A DNA stretch of 64,000 nt from NCBI RefSeq assembly GCF_910592395.1, contig NC_088318.1, positions 6,284,756-6,348,755 on the forward strand, in the 5' to 3' direction. Below are positions 11,373 to 22,043 of the stretch, one piece after another. The position numbers were made by a program, and so were the translations under genes. The stretch comes from Lineus longissimus. Taxonomy: Eukaryota; Nemertea; Pilidiophora; Heteronemertea; Lineidae. How positions within the stretch are numbered: the stretch's first letter is position 1; each line of letters begins with the position of its first letter. The notes beneath the pieces are model-generated. The model made no database searches. It saw nothing but the letters and a program-made list of their open reading frames with translations, and was not told where the DNA came from.

Positions 11373-12374
11373 TTACATGTTGACCGTGCGCCAACTACGT
11401 GAAAACATCTTCTTCACCTCTTCTCGATAAAAGGGTAGCGTAAGGCCATAGACGATAAAATTAAGGCAGTAATTAGACACACTGATTAGCGTGAAGAATT
11501 TAGCAATGAGCCAAAGGAAGACGAAACGTTCTTCATCGAGACTGTTTCTGCGGTATGTGACATAGGTAAAAAGCGCCGCAAACGGAAGGAGAAGGACGAC
11601 GTACAGAGTGGAGACAGACATTAAAGAAACTAATAATTTACCATCCTGGGTTAATTTGGGTTGATTTCGTCCAAGCTGTTTGCGTTTAGAAAGAGATAGG
11701 GCAATGAGGATTGAAATATTTGCAACAAATATCAGCAGAAAAGGCAGATATGCGTATAAAACTATGTCTATTTGGTACAGAATCGCGGAAACAATTGGAC
11801 TAGTTGTGTAGAAGCAGAGAACTGGCGCACCAGGTATTGTCTCCGTCATAGAGAGTCGCGGGATACCCGAAACAATACCACCGAGAATTATAGTTGAAAG
11901 AAGGATTTTTCTGAATCTTGGTGTAATGTTGCCTCGTTGCAATGGAAACCAAACAACATAGGCCCTTTCCATGGAAAACGATACAAAAATCCAAGCTGAT
12001 ATTACTTCCATGATGTGCCAAATACCGGCAACGAATTTACATGTAGCATCACTATATAACATTAGATTGAATGCGAAAACGCCATTTGTGATATGTTTCA
12101 AACCAAAGGCAACCCAGTCACTTATTCCAATAATAACAATCACTCCAGTATCGGACACGGCGAGACAACTTAGGTACTGGACGCAGGTGTCCGCCCGCTT
12201 CCTCACTCGGAAGAATATCACAAAGGACAACGTGTTACCGAAGATTCCGAGTAAAAGAACGACGATCATGACATAGGCCTGGGTAAAGTCGAAAAGCTGT
12301 TGAATGATGTACATCCTGGGGGCTGTATCTATTCCTCGGTCTTGGAAATCCGGGTTAGGACGAGTCGCAGACAT
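11373..12374 (-). CDS. Intronless class A GPCR (array 2, member 1)
   Basis: One uninterrupted frame of 333 residues. TM1 has GIFGN; TM2 has LAVSD; TM3 starts after a conserved cysteine (DATCKF) and ends MERAYVVWFPL, where ERA replaces DRY; TM5 has a proline (YAYLPFLL); TM6 reads LYVVLLLPF without the usual CWxP tryptophan; TM7 is NYCLNFIVYG, an NPxxY variant, followed by the helix-8 pattern FYREEVKKMF. A cysteine in VLCFY can pair with the TM3 cysteine. It resembles invertebrate peptide (FMRFamide-like or GPR139-like) receptors, but the ligand cannot be told. It is the most diverged of the four members and has a TATA-like box 123 bases upstream of the ATG. Confidence 0.9.
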   Translation of the reverse strand: MSATRPNPDFQDRGIDTAPRMYIIQQLFDFTQAYVMIVVLLLGIFGNTLSFVIFFRVRKRADTCVQYLSCLAVSDTGVIVIIGISDWVAFGLKHITNGVFAFNLMLYSDATCKFVAGIWHIMEVISAWIFVSFSMERAYVVWFPLQRGNITPRFRKILLSTIILGGIVSGIPRLSMTETIPGAPVLCFYTTSPIVSAILYQIDIVLYAYLPFLLIFVANISILIALSLSKRKQLGRNQPKLTQDGKLLVSLMSVSTLYVVLLLPFAALFTYVTYRRNSLDEERFVFLWLIAKFFTLISVSNYCLNFIVYGLTLPFYREEVKKMFSRSWRTVNM

Positions 12375-12496
12375 GGCAAAGGGAAAGAAGGCAACTTTGA
12401 GCCCCTTCCCCGCGATTAACGCACAGGATCAAAATCACTTTGGAGTCTTGACAAGCCTTACATGTCCGACCAGCATCGGGTGTAGATACGGCTTCG

Positions 12497-12504
12497 TATT
12501 TATA
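12497..12504 (-). promoter_or_regulatory. TATA-like box of array 2 member 1
   Basis: TATAAATA on the minus strand, about 123 bases before the ATG of the receptor at 11373-12374. It lies between inverted gatacgg and ccgtatc arms, which may be chance. Confidence 0.5.
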
Positions 12505-12604
12505 GGCTTTACCGTATCTTGAATGAACTGATCTGCACCAGAGTCTTTCAAATAAATAGTTACATTTTGTAATTGCCCGAGAGAGCTGTAGGATCAAAGG
12601 AAAC

Positions 12605-13449
12605 TTGCCGTGACCTGACTCTTTATTTGAAAGACTCTTTCTGCACTATTTAAGGCGTGTTGTTTTACTCAGTCCCCAATTCAGATTTCTGCTCGGACGG
12701 AAGTCAGTCTGCTACCAAGAATGGATTAGTAACAACTAAACTTTATATCTGTTTTTGCTGCCAACGACTTTTTCTCTATGGCGGGCCATGGTCAACATGA
12801 CGTCTTCATCCCAACCTCTCTTTCGTGAGACAGTTTGAGATGGAGTGAAATCACAGCTGCAAACACTGACTGCCAATGTATTCATGCTTCGCCTATCCAA
12901 ATGTGACGTATATCTCATAATATAGACCCAATAACTCCCCTGATGTGTCACATTTTTCAGTCTATTTTGCTTTCTGACATTATTGTCGTACATGTAGACT
13001 AGAATTGTCACTTTAAATATAGACGTATACTGGAGTTGTTTTGACAGGCACTTTCTATTCTTTAATCCACCGAGTGATTACAGAAATAAACTCTCGTTTC
13101 ATGTTGAAGATGTTCATATTTAGAAAGTGATTCAACATTTTGTTGTAAATGTGAAATTCTACCAGAAAAGTAAATTACCTCTCTAGTATTCGCGCGCTTC
13201 GTAATAAAACATCGTCTTCAACTCCTGGTGATTAAAAGTGTAGTCTTGGGCCACATATACATTGCAGATGTTGAAAATAAAGCAGCAATTGGTCGCACTA
13301 TCTAAAGTTAAAAGACAGACATCTTATGATGGGGAAGGTAACCACATAATCGGCCAGTGCATCTCAGTGCCCATCCCAGGCAAAAGCACCAAATCCAAAA
13401 CTAAAAAAAAACAGATCAATTTATTTGAATGGAACTCGACTGAAATATT
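12605..13449. other. Intergenic between array 2 members 1 and 2
   Basis: No gene seen. The stretch 13020-13155 (tggagttgttttgacag and a following ccaccgagtg block) resembles segments at 18685-18795 and, more weakly, 20665-20790, all lying beside members of this array, so it is shared flanking sequence carried through the duplications. Confidence 0.5.
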
Positions 13450-14448
13450 TTACGTGTTATGGTTGCATCCGTGTCGTGAAAACATCTTCCGTATTTCTTC
13501 ACGATAAAATGGCAGCGTGCATCCGTAGATTATGAAATTAGAGCAGTAATTAATTACACTAATCAGTGTTAGCAATTTGACGAGATACCACAGGAAAAGT
13601 GCTCGGTCCTCACTTAGGGTATCGGTCGTCTCGGATAAATAAGCAAAGATGGTAGCTGCGGGTAAAACAAGAGCGATATAAAGAGTAGAAACGGACATCA
13701 GTGAAAGCAACAATTTACCTTCCTGGATGGTTTTACCTTTATTGTTTCCTAATTTTGTCTTTTTGGAAAAATTTATTGCGACTAAGATAAAAATATTTGC
13801 GAGAAATATGAGAAGGAAAGGCACATAAGCGTAAGAAGTGACGTCGAATTGCCAGAGAATTGCTGCTAAAACTGTGTCTGTTTTGTAGAAGCAAAGCACC
13901 GGGGTGCCAGGTATGTTCTCCATCAGCCAAATCCGGTGAACACTCAGGCAAACGGCACCCAGCAGGACTGTAAATAGCACGAGCTTTCTCGACTTTGATG
14001 TAATATCAGCACGTTGTAAAGGAAACCATACAACATAGGCCCGTTCTGCAGAAAAGGCAACAATTATCCAAGCTGATATCACCTCAAAGAAATGCCAAAA
14101 AAAGGCAACAAATTTGCAAGTTGCGTTGCTATATAGCATAAAGTTGAATTCGAAAGCGCCATTTGTAAGTTGTTTCAAACCAAAGGCAACCCAGTCAGTT
14201 ATTCCAATCACAAGAATGACTCCAGTGTCGGACACGGCGAGACAACTAAGATACTGGACGCAGGCGTCCGCTCGTTTCCTCACTCGGAAGAATATCACAA
14301 AGGACAATGAATTACCAATAATTCCGAGTAAAAGAACAACCACCATTACATACGTTTGCGTAAGGTCGAGGAGCTGCTTGATGAACACGGTTGGGGTGTC
14401 ATCTGCTTGCGGGTCCCGGGAAACATGATACTCCCCAGTCACATACAT
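13450..14448 (-). CDS. Intronless class A GPCR (array 2, member 2)
   Basis: Single frame of 332 residues from the ATG at 14448; the frame is open further upstream, but the MYVTG start aligns with MDVTG of member 3. Key features are GIIGN in TM1, LAVSD in TM2, NATCKF before TM3, SAERAYVVWFPL after TM3, YAYVPFLL in TM5, LYIALVLPA in TM6 (no CWxP) and NYCSNFIIYG in TM7, then FYREEIRKMF. It is much closer to members 3 and 4 than to member 1. It is predicted to act at the plasma membrane as a peptide-type receptor. A TATA-like box lies about 150 bases upstream. Confidence 0.9.
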   Translation of the reverse strand: MYVTGEYHVSRDPQADDTPTVFIKQLLDLTQTYVMVVVLLLGIIGNSLSFVIFFRVRKRADACVQYLSCLAVSDTGVILVIGITDWVAFGLKQLTNGAFEFNFMLYSNATCKFVAFFWHFFEVISAWIIVAFSAERAYVVWFPLQRADITSKSRKLVLFTVLLGAVCLSVHRIWLMENIPGTPVLCFYKTDTVLAAILWQFDVTSYAYVPFLLIFLANIFILVAINFSKKTKLGNNKGKTIQEGKLLLSLMSVSTLYIALVLPAATIFAYLSETTDTLSEDRALFLWYLVKLLTLISVINYCSNFIIYGCTLPFYREEIRKMFSRHGCNHNT

Positions 14449-14600
14449 CGTCAGAAAGAGCCGTAACCAAATGCTTACGTATACCGAGCGACCGTGTACC
14501 CCCGCAAGGTCTTCCAACCGGCTACCGCGACGCAACTTTTCTTTGAAGCTCTTTTTCTCTGCTCCTTCTGCTGCCTTAAAACTTACAATCGGAAACTAAA

Positions 14601-14606
14601 TTTATA
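14601..14606 (-). promoter_or_regulatory. TATA-like box of array 2 member 2
   Basis: TATAAA on the minus strand (within gtgtataaattt), about 153 bases before the ATG at 14448, comparable in spacing to the box of member 1. Confidence 0.45.
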
Positions 14607-15893
14607 CACTAGGCCAATGAAGCCTTCGTTTTAGAGGCTTCATTTTAAATTTCGAACACGGTATAGAAAAGAAATGCAACATTCCATTCATGGTCCATAA
14701 CGAACCCGAGGGGCAATTCTGATCTACAGGGCTTTGGTTTATAAAGTTGTTGCAGTCTACGAATAATTCCGTTCTTGATTCCTGAAGATAGTCGCCGTGT
14801 GTCGTCTCACGATATGTCTACGCAGCTCAGGCATGGACGGGTCCGCTGAGCTCCCTTGTCCCGACACCATTACTTCGGAAGCTAAATTCTTGTTAATCTG
14901 TGAAATTTTATTGAACAACACACTACAGGCCCTTCTGAAAACGACGGTTATACACGTGGCCAGCAAAAGTTCTTAAGTCTGCCAGTGGCAGGTGCACGGA
15001 GGGCAACTATTTGGGTGGGTATGAAATCTTTCGAGACTTCTCCTTCAGATCAAGGTTACACAGAAGGCAGAATCTCGATTTATATAAAACATTGACATTT
15101 TAACACTCCCTCATCATTTTGTCCGCGTCATATAAGCACCGAAGAAATTTGGTTAAGATTGCTCCGGTCATTATGGAGAAATATAGGACCATGTTTGTCT
15201 CAGTTGCACGTGCAGAATGCACGCACGAAGTCACAGCACTTCATGCAACCTCTGTCCGTCATGATCACGGCCTGTCATGTCCTCAGTTTACAGAAATTCG
15301 ATTTCGCACATACACTGAAGACTGAGGTTGTTTTGAACAACCAGTTCGTTTGATCCGAAGCGTTAACAGAAATAGCATCATTTCATTTCTATCTGCAAGC
15401 ATTTAAATCAAGAATGAGTGTTTCGAAAATTGTTGCATTATTGATATAACCGTAAACCCACCAAGAAAGCTACAGTTTATATGAATATTGCCCCTCACGG
15501 AGGTCAACATGCCGAATGTTACATTTGGCGGCATTGTATAACCGACGTTAGGACAATCTCGTCCAAAACGTCTCTTACTGTATGTAGGCCTACAGTTGAA
15601 ACGGTTCACTGGTCGCTGGTCATTCAGTGGTGATACACAGCTTTTGTCGGGAAAAAACCTGCGTTTGGTGTTCTAACCATTCGAAATGTTCTAAAATGAG
15701 CACCCATCTTGTATCTATACATCTACATCTACATCTATTTAGCCCAATGACCTTAGCCTTTGACCTTTGCCAAAGGTGCATTTAACCGTATAGAGAGTAT
15801 AGAGAATGTTCGTGTCAAGAACATCTCATCGTCAATGGCCTGTGGCCTTTGCCAAATTTGATCCAATGGCACTTTACCAAGATACACGTCCTT
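14607..15893. other. Intergenic, nothing coding recognised
   Basis: No convincing exon. There is a short catctacatctacatctat microsatellite near 15718-15738. Confidence 0.5.
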
Positions 15894-16886
15894 CTAACTC
15901 TGTCTGTTTCGTGAAAACATCCTCTTTACCTCTTCCCGATAAAATGGCAGCGTACATCCGTAGATTATAAAATTAAAGCAGTAATTATTCACACTAATGA
16001 GCGTAAGGAACTTGACCATAAACCACAGGAAAAGTGCTCGGTCTTCACCTAGGGTGCCCGCTGCCTGGGATAGATACGTGAAAATGGCGGCTGCGGGTAA
16101 AACAAGGGCGATATAAAGGGTAGAAACAGACATTAATGAAACCAACAATTTCCCCTCCTGGATGGTTTTACCTTTATTGCTTCCTAACTTATTGTTTTTG
16201 GAAAAATTTACCGCTACGAGGATGAAAACATTCGCTTGCACAATAAGAAAGAAAGGCACATACGCGTATGCGGATATGTCGACTTGCCATAGGACTGCAG
16301 ATAACACAGGGTCTGTTTTATAAAAGCAAAGCGACGGGGTCCCTTGGGTATTTTCCATGAGCCAAAACCGTTGTATACACAGCAAAACAGCACCAAGAAC
16401 GATTGTAAATAACACGATCTTTCTCAACTTTGGCGTGATGTTCGCGCGCTTTAACGGAAACCACACGACGTATGCTCTTTCTGCAGAAAAGGCGACAATA
16501 ATCCATGCTGATATCACCTCGAAGAAATGCCAAACACCAGATACTGATTTACATGACGCATCGCTGTATGATATCAAGTTGAATCCATACTCTCCGTTTG
16601 TGATGTGTTTCAGTCCAAAGGCGAACCAATCTGTAACCCCAATGATAAGAATGACGCCAGTGTCGGACACGGCGAGACAACTGAGATACTGGACGCAGGC
16701 GTCCGCCCGCTTCCTCACTCGGAGAAATATCACAAAGGACAACGTGTTGCCAAAGATTCCGAGTAAGAGAACGACGATCATGACGTAGGCTTGGGTGAAG
16801 TCAAGAAGCTGCTGGATGAAGTACACCGGGGTACTACTACCTATTCTCGGGTTTGGAGAAAAAAGCTCCTGCCCAGTCACATCCAT
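15894..16886 (-). CDS. Intronless class A GPCR (array 2, member 3)
   Basis: Single frame of 330 residues starting MDVTGQELFS. TM1 GIFGN, TM2 LAVSD, cysteine before TM3 (DASCKS), SAERAYVVWFPL at the cytoplasmic end of TM3, TM5 YAYVPFFL, TM6 LYIALVLPA lacking the CWxP tryptophan, TM7 NYCFNFIIYG, helix 8 FYREEVKRMF. The PSLCFY cysteine in loop 2 can form the standard disulfide. Very close to members 2 and 4 throughout, with differences concentrated in the N-terminus and the loops, which is usual for recently duplicated peptide receptors. Confidence 0.9.
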   Translation of the reverse strand: MDVTGQELFSPNPRIGSSTPVYFIQQLLDFTQAYVMIVVLLLGIFGNTLSFVIFLRVRKRADACVQYLSCLAVSDTGVILIIGVTDWFAFGLKHITNGEYGFNLISYSDASCKSVSGVWHFFEVISAWIIVAFSAERAYVVWFPLKRANITPKLRKIVLFTIVLGAVLLCIQRFWLMENTQGTPSLCFYKTDPVLSAVLWQVDISAYAYVPFFLIVQANVFILVAVNFSKNNKLGSNKGKTIQEGKLLVSLMSVSTLYIALVLPAAAIFTYLSQAAGTLGEDRALFLWFMVKFLTLISVNNYCFNFIIYGCTLPFYREEVKRMFSRNRQS

Positions 16887-17477
16887 GGTGAAACAGTAAA
16901 TCTACCAGCAGAGCGTCAGTGGGAAGCACACTAAACGAATTTCAAAATGCTTCATGATCAGGATGTGAGAGATATGAGTGTTCTATGTCATCAATTTGAA
17001 GATCACCGGTGACAACAGAATGACTCATAACACTTTTAATACCGGTGTTACAGTTTAAAATGTCCCAGGATAGAAGGTTCTGGCATGTCGATCCAAAGTC
17101 ATTGTGCGTATATCCATCCTTGAGAGGAGAAATTAGGACTGGTGTTCACCGCCGAGTTGGCATGGGTTCTGGTAACAAATGATGCGCTTTCAGTCTCTTG
17201 ATATCAACGTTCATGGTCTTGGTAGAACTGCATTTGGATACATGTATATCATAACACGACAGAATACATTTGGCCGGACGGACACTTTTTTCAGGAGAAC
17301 AGTTTCGCATACGACATTGGTTCCCGTGGAGATCTTGAGATCTCAATTTTGGAACAAAACATTCGCTAGATACAACTGGCCTTTCCACTTTTGTCGTGTC
17401 ATGGTAGTCTATGTATGTAAAGGCTTTGAAGGACGTGAAGTTGATTTCACACAGGTTTATATTCTATTGTTTATCCG

Positions 17478-18443
17478 AGCGCCAATCGCACTTTACCGCG
17501 GATTACGTTAACGGAGGTCCGACGGAGTGAAGGAAGGGCATTAGATGGTGGGCCGGTGGTTGAAAGTCCAGTCGTGTCCGTAGCCGCTCGATGGCCATCG
17601 AACAGAAGAACAACTGATATTTAGCGGACGAAACGCACAATGACCGCACAAGTACTGAACAATTAGTGGCCACTAATTAGCGACATAAGCTGAGAGTAAC
17701 GGATAATATCCGGTCAAAACGAAAGCGGAAGGCTTAAGAAGCTGATCAAACGTTCTTCGAACGTATTTGTAAAAAGCGCGGGACGGACAAAACGTACAAT
17801 GAAAAGTCCTTGGAAATGAACGTGGGCGCACTGCTATTTTAACATGCAGGCTCTAGTCGGTCTGACATCTGATGTGCAACATGACCAAGGGTAAATCGAT
17901 GGGGGGGGGGAATCCGCGGGCAAAGGCAAGGCCAAGGCAAAAAGTAAGCATTATGCCTGGTCCCCCTCTCCACCCTCGGATATCGAGGCCGAACCAGATA
18001 CCGCCTGGAGGCAGTCGCTGAGGAAGCCATGAGCAATCCCTCTTTGAGACTGAAGGGGTCACTGGAAGTTTCAGCCCAATCTTTCAAAATCAGCGTCAGC
18101 GAAACAGCCGAAGAGGTCTACACATCTACGAAGTGAGCAGGAAGAATGGCCAAGTTCTGGAATGCTTGAGGAGCACTCCTGTGATCGGAAAACAAAAGAC
18201 AAAGACTTCAAAAATAGACAAGATACGATGTGACATGCGAGAAGCCGCATCCTGAAGTCGTTCGTTTTGTCCTGTGAACTTTCCACCGGGTGGGGCTGAC
18301 CTCGCCCAACACTGCCTGACAAGGAACTCATTCGCCGAACGACAAACGTATAGGAAACGCATGTAAACGGACGAAAACGGATTGAACATTTAGCTCTCCG
18401 TTGGACGTCCGTTAACGCAATCCGGTAAGGTGTAACTGGCGCT
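17478..18443. mobile_element. DNA transposon remnant with about 35 bp inverted ends
   Basis: The left end (agcgccaatcgcactttacc, then gattacgttaacgg) and the right end (ccgttaacgcaatccggtaa, then ggcgct) are inverted copies with a few mismatches. The 970-base interior has only short frames that I cannot assign. No clear target duplication is visible, so the class is undetermined. Confidence 0.65.
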
Positions 18444-19313
18444 TGAGACCGGTTGATAAGTCACTCCGAAATTGAAACAAACGTAAAGCCGGGACATGAC
18501 CTCATGACCATGAGACAGCTTGGGGTCGTCAACAACTGCCTTACAAAATTAAACAAGTTGAAAGGTAGAACGATCATGTGCATATTATCTAGCTTCAATT
18601 GAATATATATTTAAAACCGGTCTTAGATCGATGAAACTAGAATAGTATTATATAGATAGACTAAGAGCAGTTTAGACAAACACATCACTTTGATCCGCCG
18701 AGTGCTTATGAAAATAACTCTTTCCATGTTGAAAATGTTGAAGGCGCTTTTATAGAGAGAGTGATTCCTCGATGATATTGTATATGTTCTTGTAAACGTT
18801 ACATGGCAAACACCGCATAAACCGTGAGCTTCAGTTACATGAACACTGTTATTTTGCTTCGTATGGAACAATCATCCATTGAACACTTTTACATACAAGT
18901 ACAAAAAAAGATCTTAAAAAATCTTGCGATTTTCATTTTTTGAATGTCTTGCAATTTTTCATAACAAAACAAATAATATTTTCCCGACTTTTATTTTCGC
19001 CGCAAATCGAGATCATTCGCTAATCCGCGAAAATAAAAAGGCTCGCGAAAATTGGGCAGTTTGCAGCATGAGAGTAGAAGGCTAGTGCATAAGCCAGTGC
19101 ATACTCCTCTGGCGTAAGCCCAAACCCATAAACCCAAAAAACCCAGATGATTCTGTGGTGGAACTCAACTACATGTAATGTACATGAAGAAATGTTTTAT
19201 ATGTCCTTCATCCCCGAGAAGTAAAATCCCCGTGTTGGAGAGATTCGTTGGACAGCTGGGCCGGCCTTTCGATTTCGGAGCCATGCCGTGCAAGTACCAA
19301 GATGCAAGTCCCT
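18444..19313. other. Intergenic with shared array-2 flank
   Basis: No gene. 18685-18795 resembles 13050-13155 (ccgccgagtgcttatg, catgttgaaaatgttg). 18950-19060 is AT-rich with cgcgaaaat words that look like the end of a hAT-type repeat, not certain. Confidence 0.45.
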
Positions 19314-20327
19314 CTACCGCTGTCTGCTTCGTGAAAACATTTTCTTAACCTCCTCACGATAAAATGGCAGCGTGCATCCGTAGATTACAAAATTAAAACA
19401 GTAATTATTGACGCTAATTATCGTAAGGAACTTGACTACGAAATAAAGGTAAAGTGCTTGTTGGGCAGGCAAAGTGTCCGTTGCCTCGGCCAAATAAGCG
19501 AATATGGCACATACGGGTAAAACCAGGGCGATATAAAGAGTAGAAACAGACATCAGTGAAACTAGTAATTTCCCCTCCTGGATGGATTTGATTTTATTGT
19601 TTCCAATTTTTTTGGTTTTGGCAAGATTTATTGCGGCGAGGATGAAAATATTAGCAAGGACTATGAGAAGGAAAGGCAAATAAGCGTATGCAGAGATGTC
19701 TATTTGCCATAGGATTGCAGCTATGATAGGGTCTGTTTTATAAAAGCAAAGCGACGGGGTACCTGGTATGTTTTCCATGAGCCAAAACCGTTGTACACAC
19801 AGCAAAACAGCGCCAAGAACGATTGTAAATAGAACGACTTTTCTCAAATTTGGTGTGATGTTTGCGCGCTGTAACGGAAACCATACAACATATGCGCGTT
19901 CTGCAGAAAAAGCAACAATTATCCAAGCTGATATCACTTCGAAAAGATGCCAAAAACCAGCAATTATTTTACATGTTGCGTGACTATATGATATTAAGTT
20001 GAATCCATATTGACCATTTGTGATATGAGGCAGCCCAAATGATATCCAGTCTGTCACGCCAACTATCAGAATGACTCCAGTGTCGGACACGGCGAGACAA
20101 CTGAGGTACTGGACGCAGGCGTCCGCCCGCTTCCTCACTCGGAAAAATATCACAAATGATAATAGGTTACCGGAGATTCCGAGTAGAAGAACGACCACCA
20201 TGACGTACGCTTGAGTGAAGTCGATAAGCTGCTGGATGAAAAAAACCGGAGGGCCGTCTGCCAGCATGTGACCCGTCGGTGTCCATAGCTCTTCCGCAAT
20301 AGAACGAAGATCGAGACCGTCTGGCAT
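19314..20327 (-). CDS. Intronless class A GPCR (array 2, member 4)
   Basis: Frame of 337 residues taken from the ATG at 20327; the frame runs ten codons further up without another ATG, and a later ATG at 20267 is an alternative. TM1 GISGN, TM2 LAVSD, HATCKI before TM3, SAERAYVVWFPL, TM5 YAYLPFLL, TM6 LYIALVLPV with no CWxP tryptophan, TM7 NYCFNFVIYG, helix 8 FYREEVKKMF. It is the first gene of the array in the transcribed direction and closest to member 3. Predicted plasma membrane receptor, ligand unknown. Confidence 0.9.
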   Translation of the reverse strand: MPDGLDLRSIAEELWTPTGHMLADGPPVFFIQQLIDFTQAYVMVVVLLLGISGNLLSFVIFFRVRKRADACVQYLSCLAVSDTGVILIVGVTDWISFGLPHITNGQYGFNLISYSHATCKIIAGFWHLFEVISAWIIVAFSAERAYVVWFPLQRANITPNLRKVVLFTIVLGAVLLCVQRFWLMENIPGTPSLCFYKTDPIIAAILWQIDISAYAYLPFLLIVLANIFILAAINLAKTKKIGNNKIKSIQEGKLLVSLMSVSTLYIALVLPVCAIFAYLAEATDTLPAQQALYLYFVVKFLTIISVNNYCFNFVIYGCTLPFYREEVKKMFSRSRQR

Positions 20328-21137
20328 TACATGTATTGTGGTTCTCACACCGAACACGTTTCCAGATTATCAAATCCAACCTCCTTTTGATAGCGAGGTA
20401 AATTCGTCGTTGTCGTCGAAATGTATATCATCACGCGCCACATTATAAGGTAAGGTTCGGCAGGTTGTGTAACATGAGCACTCTTGAACTACATTGTATT
20501 GATAAGGATAAAAACATCACTTTTGTACGTTCATGAAAAATCCTATTCAGACTTTCCCGTGCTTTCTGGCGTGTCTGGATGGATAGTATTATGGTCGTCA
20601 CGTACGTCTTCATCCGTTGGTTGACAGGTAGTAAGCTACACTGTCTGTCGAAACATCCATCGAAGTAAAGACTGGAGTTGTTATGGCAAACGTATTGCTT
20701 TGATCCGCGGCGTGATGAGACAGCGACTGAGACGGAAATAGCATTTTCTATCAGTTCAATGTATTTTTGATATCAGACTGAACGTTTTTCTGAAGGTATA
20801 TGTAATATACACTCATGCATTCGGCTTTACACGTGTTTATGTACAGTAGATCGAACATAAACCGACAAATCTTCACGCAAGCCAGAGAAGTTAAAATGTG
20901 ACTTATTCACACTTGTACTTGTGGTATTTCCTGCTGTGAAATGGTAAGGGGCCGTTGCGACTGCCAATGACTAATATTGTATGTTCCAGTCCTTGGCGTT
21001 GTGACGGCTCCTGATAGCTGAGTTTGCAGCATGTTTTTTGTTGTTTTTTTTTACGTTTATGCACAGTTTTTGACTCTGTAGCATGTTGGAAGTCAATAAT
21101 ATAATTTAAATAATTTGAATTCCATTTTTTTAGCATT
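20328..21137. other. Intergenic, weak third copy of array-2 flank
   Basis: No gene. 20665-20790 has a tggagttgttatggca block and a ttgatccgcgg block in the order seen at 13020-13155. In the other two places this flank lies 3' of a receptor; here no receptor follows upstream. Confidence 0.35.
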
Positions 21138-22025
21138 TTAGGCGGGTAAACAGTAGAGAGTATACGCCACACCTCCGCTGGCATCTTTCCCCTCCGTACA
21201 GTAGCAAACCTCGTCCACAATATTTGCCTCCGTGTTCGGCTTAATGATCACTTTTGGGTCGAGTTTACTCTGACATCCTGAAAGGCAAAGACGGAAAGCG
21301 GTTAACTCAGCAAACAGGCCAATGGCTAGATTTTTTTTGGGGGGGGGGGGCAAATCGTTCTCGATGGGATCAAACTATTATAGTACTCATTCACTACTCG
21401 ACTTTCTATAGGAGGCATGAAATAATTATCCATAAGTCTTTATCAATTATTGATATTAATGATGTAGTCTTATCCCGGCGGGGCTCTGGTTGTGACTTAT
21501 TGCTTCTTTCTAGTTGGGGTATTTTGAAATAAAATGTATTATCGAACATCATGGAATACAAGTAACTCTCCTTGAACTCGGCATGGTAAGCCACATTGTG
21601 TAACCAGTGGTTTTCAATACTCCGCCTGTCGATATTTTATTTTGTTTATGACGAAGGAGTAAAAAAGCATGATCTCTGGATGGGTAAGCCATTGATTTTC
21701 TGTATGGTTTCCAACTGCTGGAGTGAAGTCTGTCATGTGTTTTTAACCTCTTCACGCACTGTGTGAAATCCGCCCGTTTCGGTCTCCTTGCGATCGAGGG
21801 GGAGCATGCATCTCTGACGCTCCATAGTATAGGGTATATGATGATGTAACCTACCTAAGTACTGGCATTTCTTTGCGGGGGGCCACATGACTCCACCAGT
21901 TGGAATTGCCGGCAGATCGTCGTTCCAGTACTCGCGCGGGGCGAGACAGGTACACTTCAGGACACCGCCCTCGTCCAGCCAGACATCACCAGGTGCGTGC
22001 TTCTCTCGATCTTCACCAATGCAAC
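21138..22025 (-). CDS. 3' end of a cysteine-rich extracellular protein (two exons)
   Basis: Two exons on the minus strand, 22025-21855 and 21277-21138, join in phase 1 with good splice sites and end at TAA. The first encodes CIGEDREK, then GDVWLDEGGVLKCTCLAPRE and ends KKCQYL; the second encodes CQSKLDPKV, then VDEVCYCTEG and TLYCLPA. The CxC pairs and the G-x-W-x(4-5)-G-x(2)-KCTC layout recall von Willebrand C or fibronectin type I-like modules, so an extracellular role is inferred, not shown. Each exon looks like one module of a pair. The acceptor before the first exon (phase 1) implies further exons upstream, which I could not find in 22-24 kb; they may be far away or hidden by the transposons there. 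Confidence 0.6.
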
Positions 22026-22043
22026 CTACGCGAATAATGAGAA

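Noticed and set aside
16357-16788. 143-codon plus-strand frame
   Set aside because: It is antisense to the intronless GPCR at 15894-16886; similar antisense frames occur over the other members because the codon pattern is shared.
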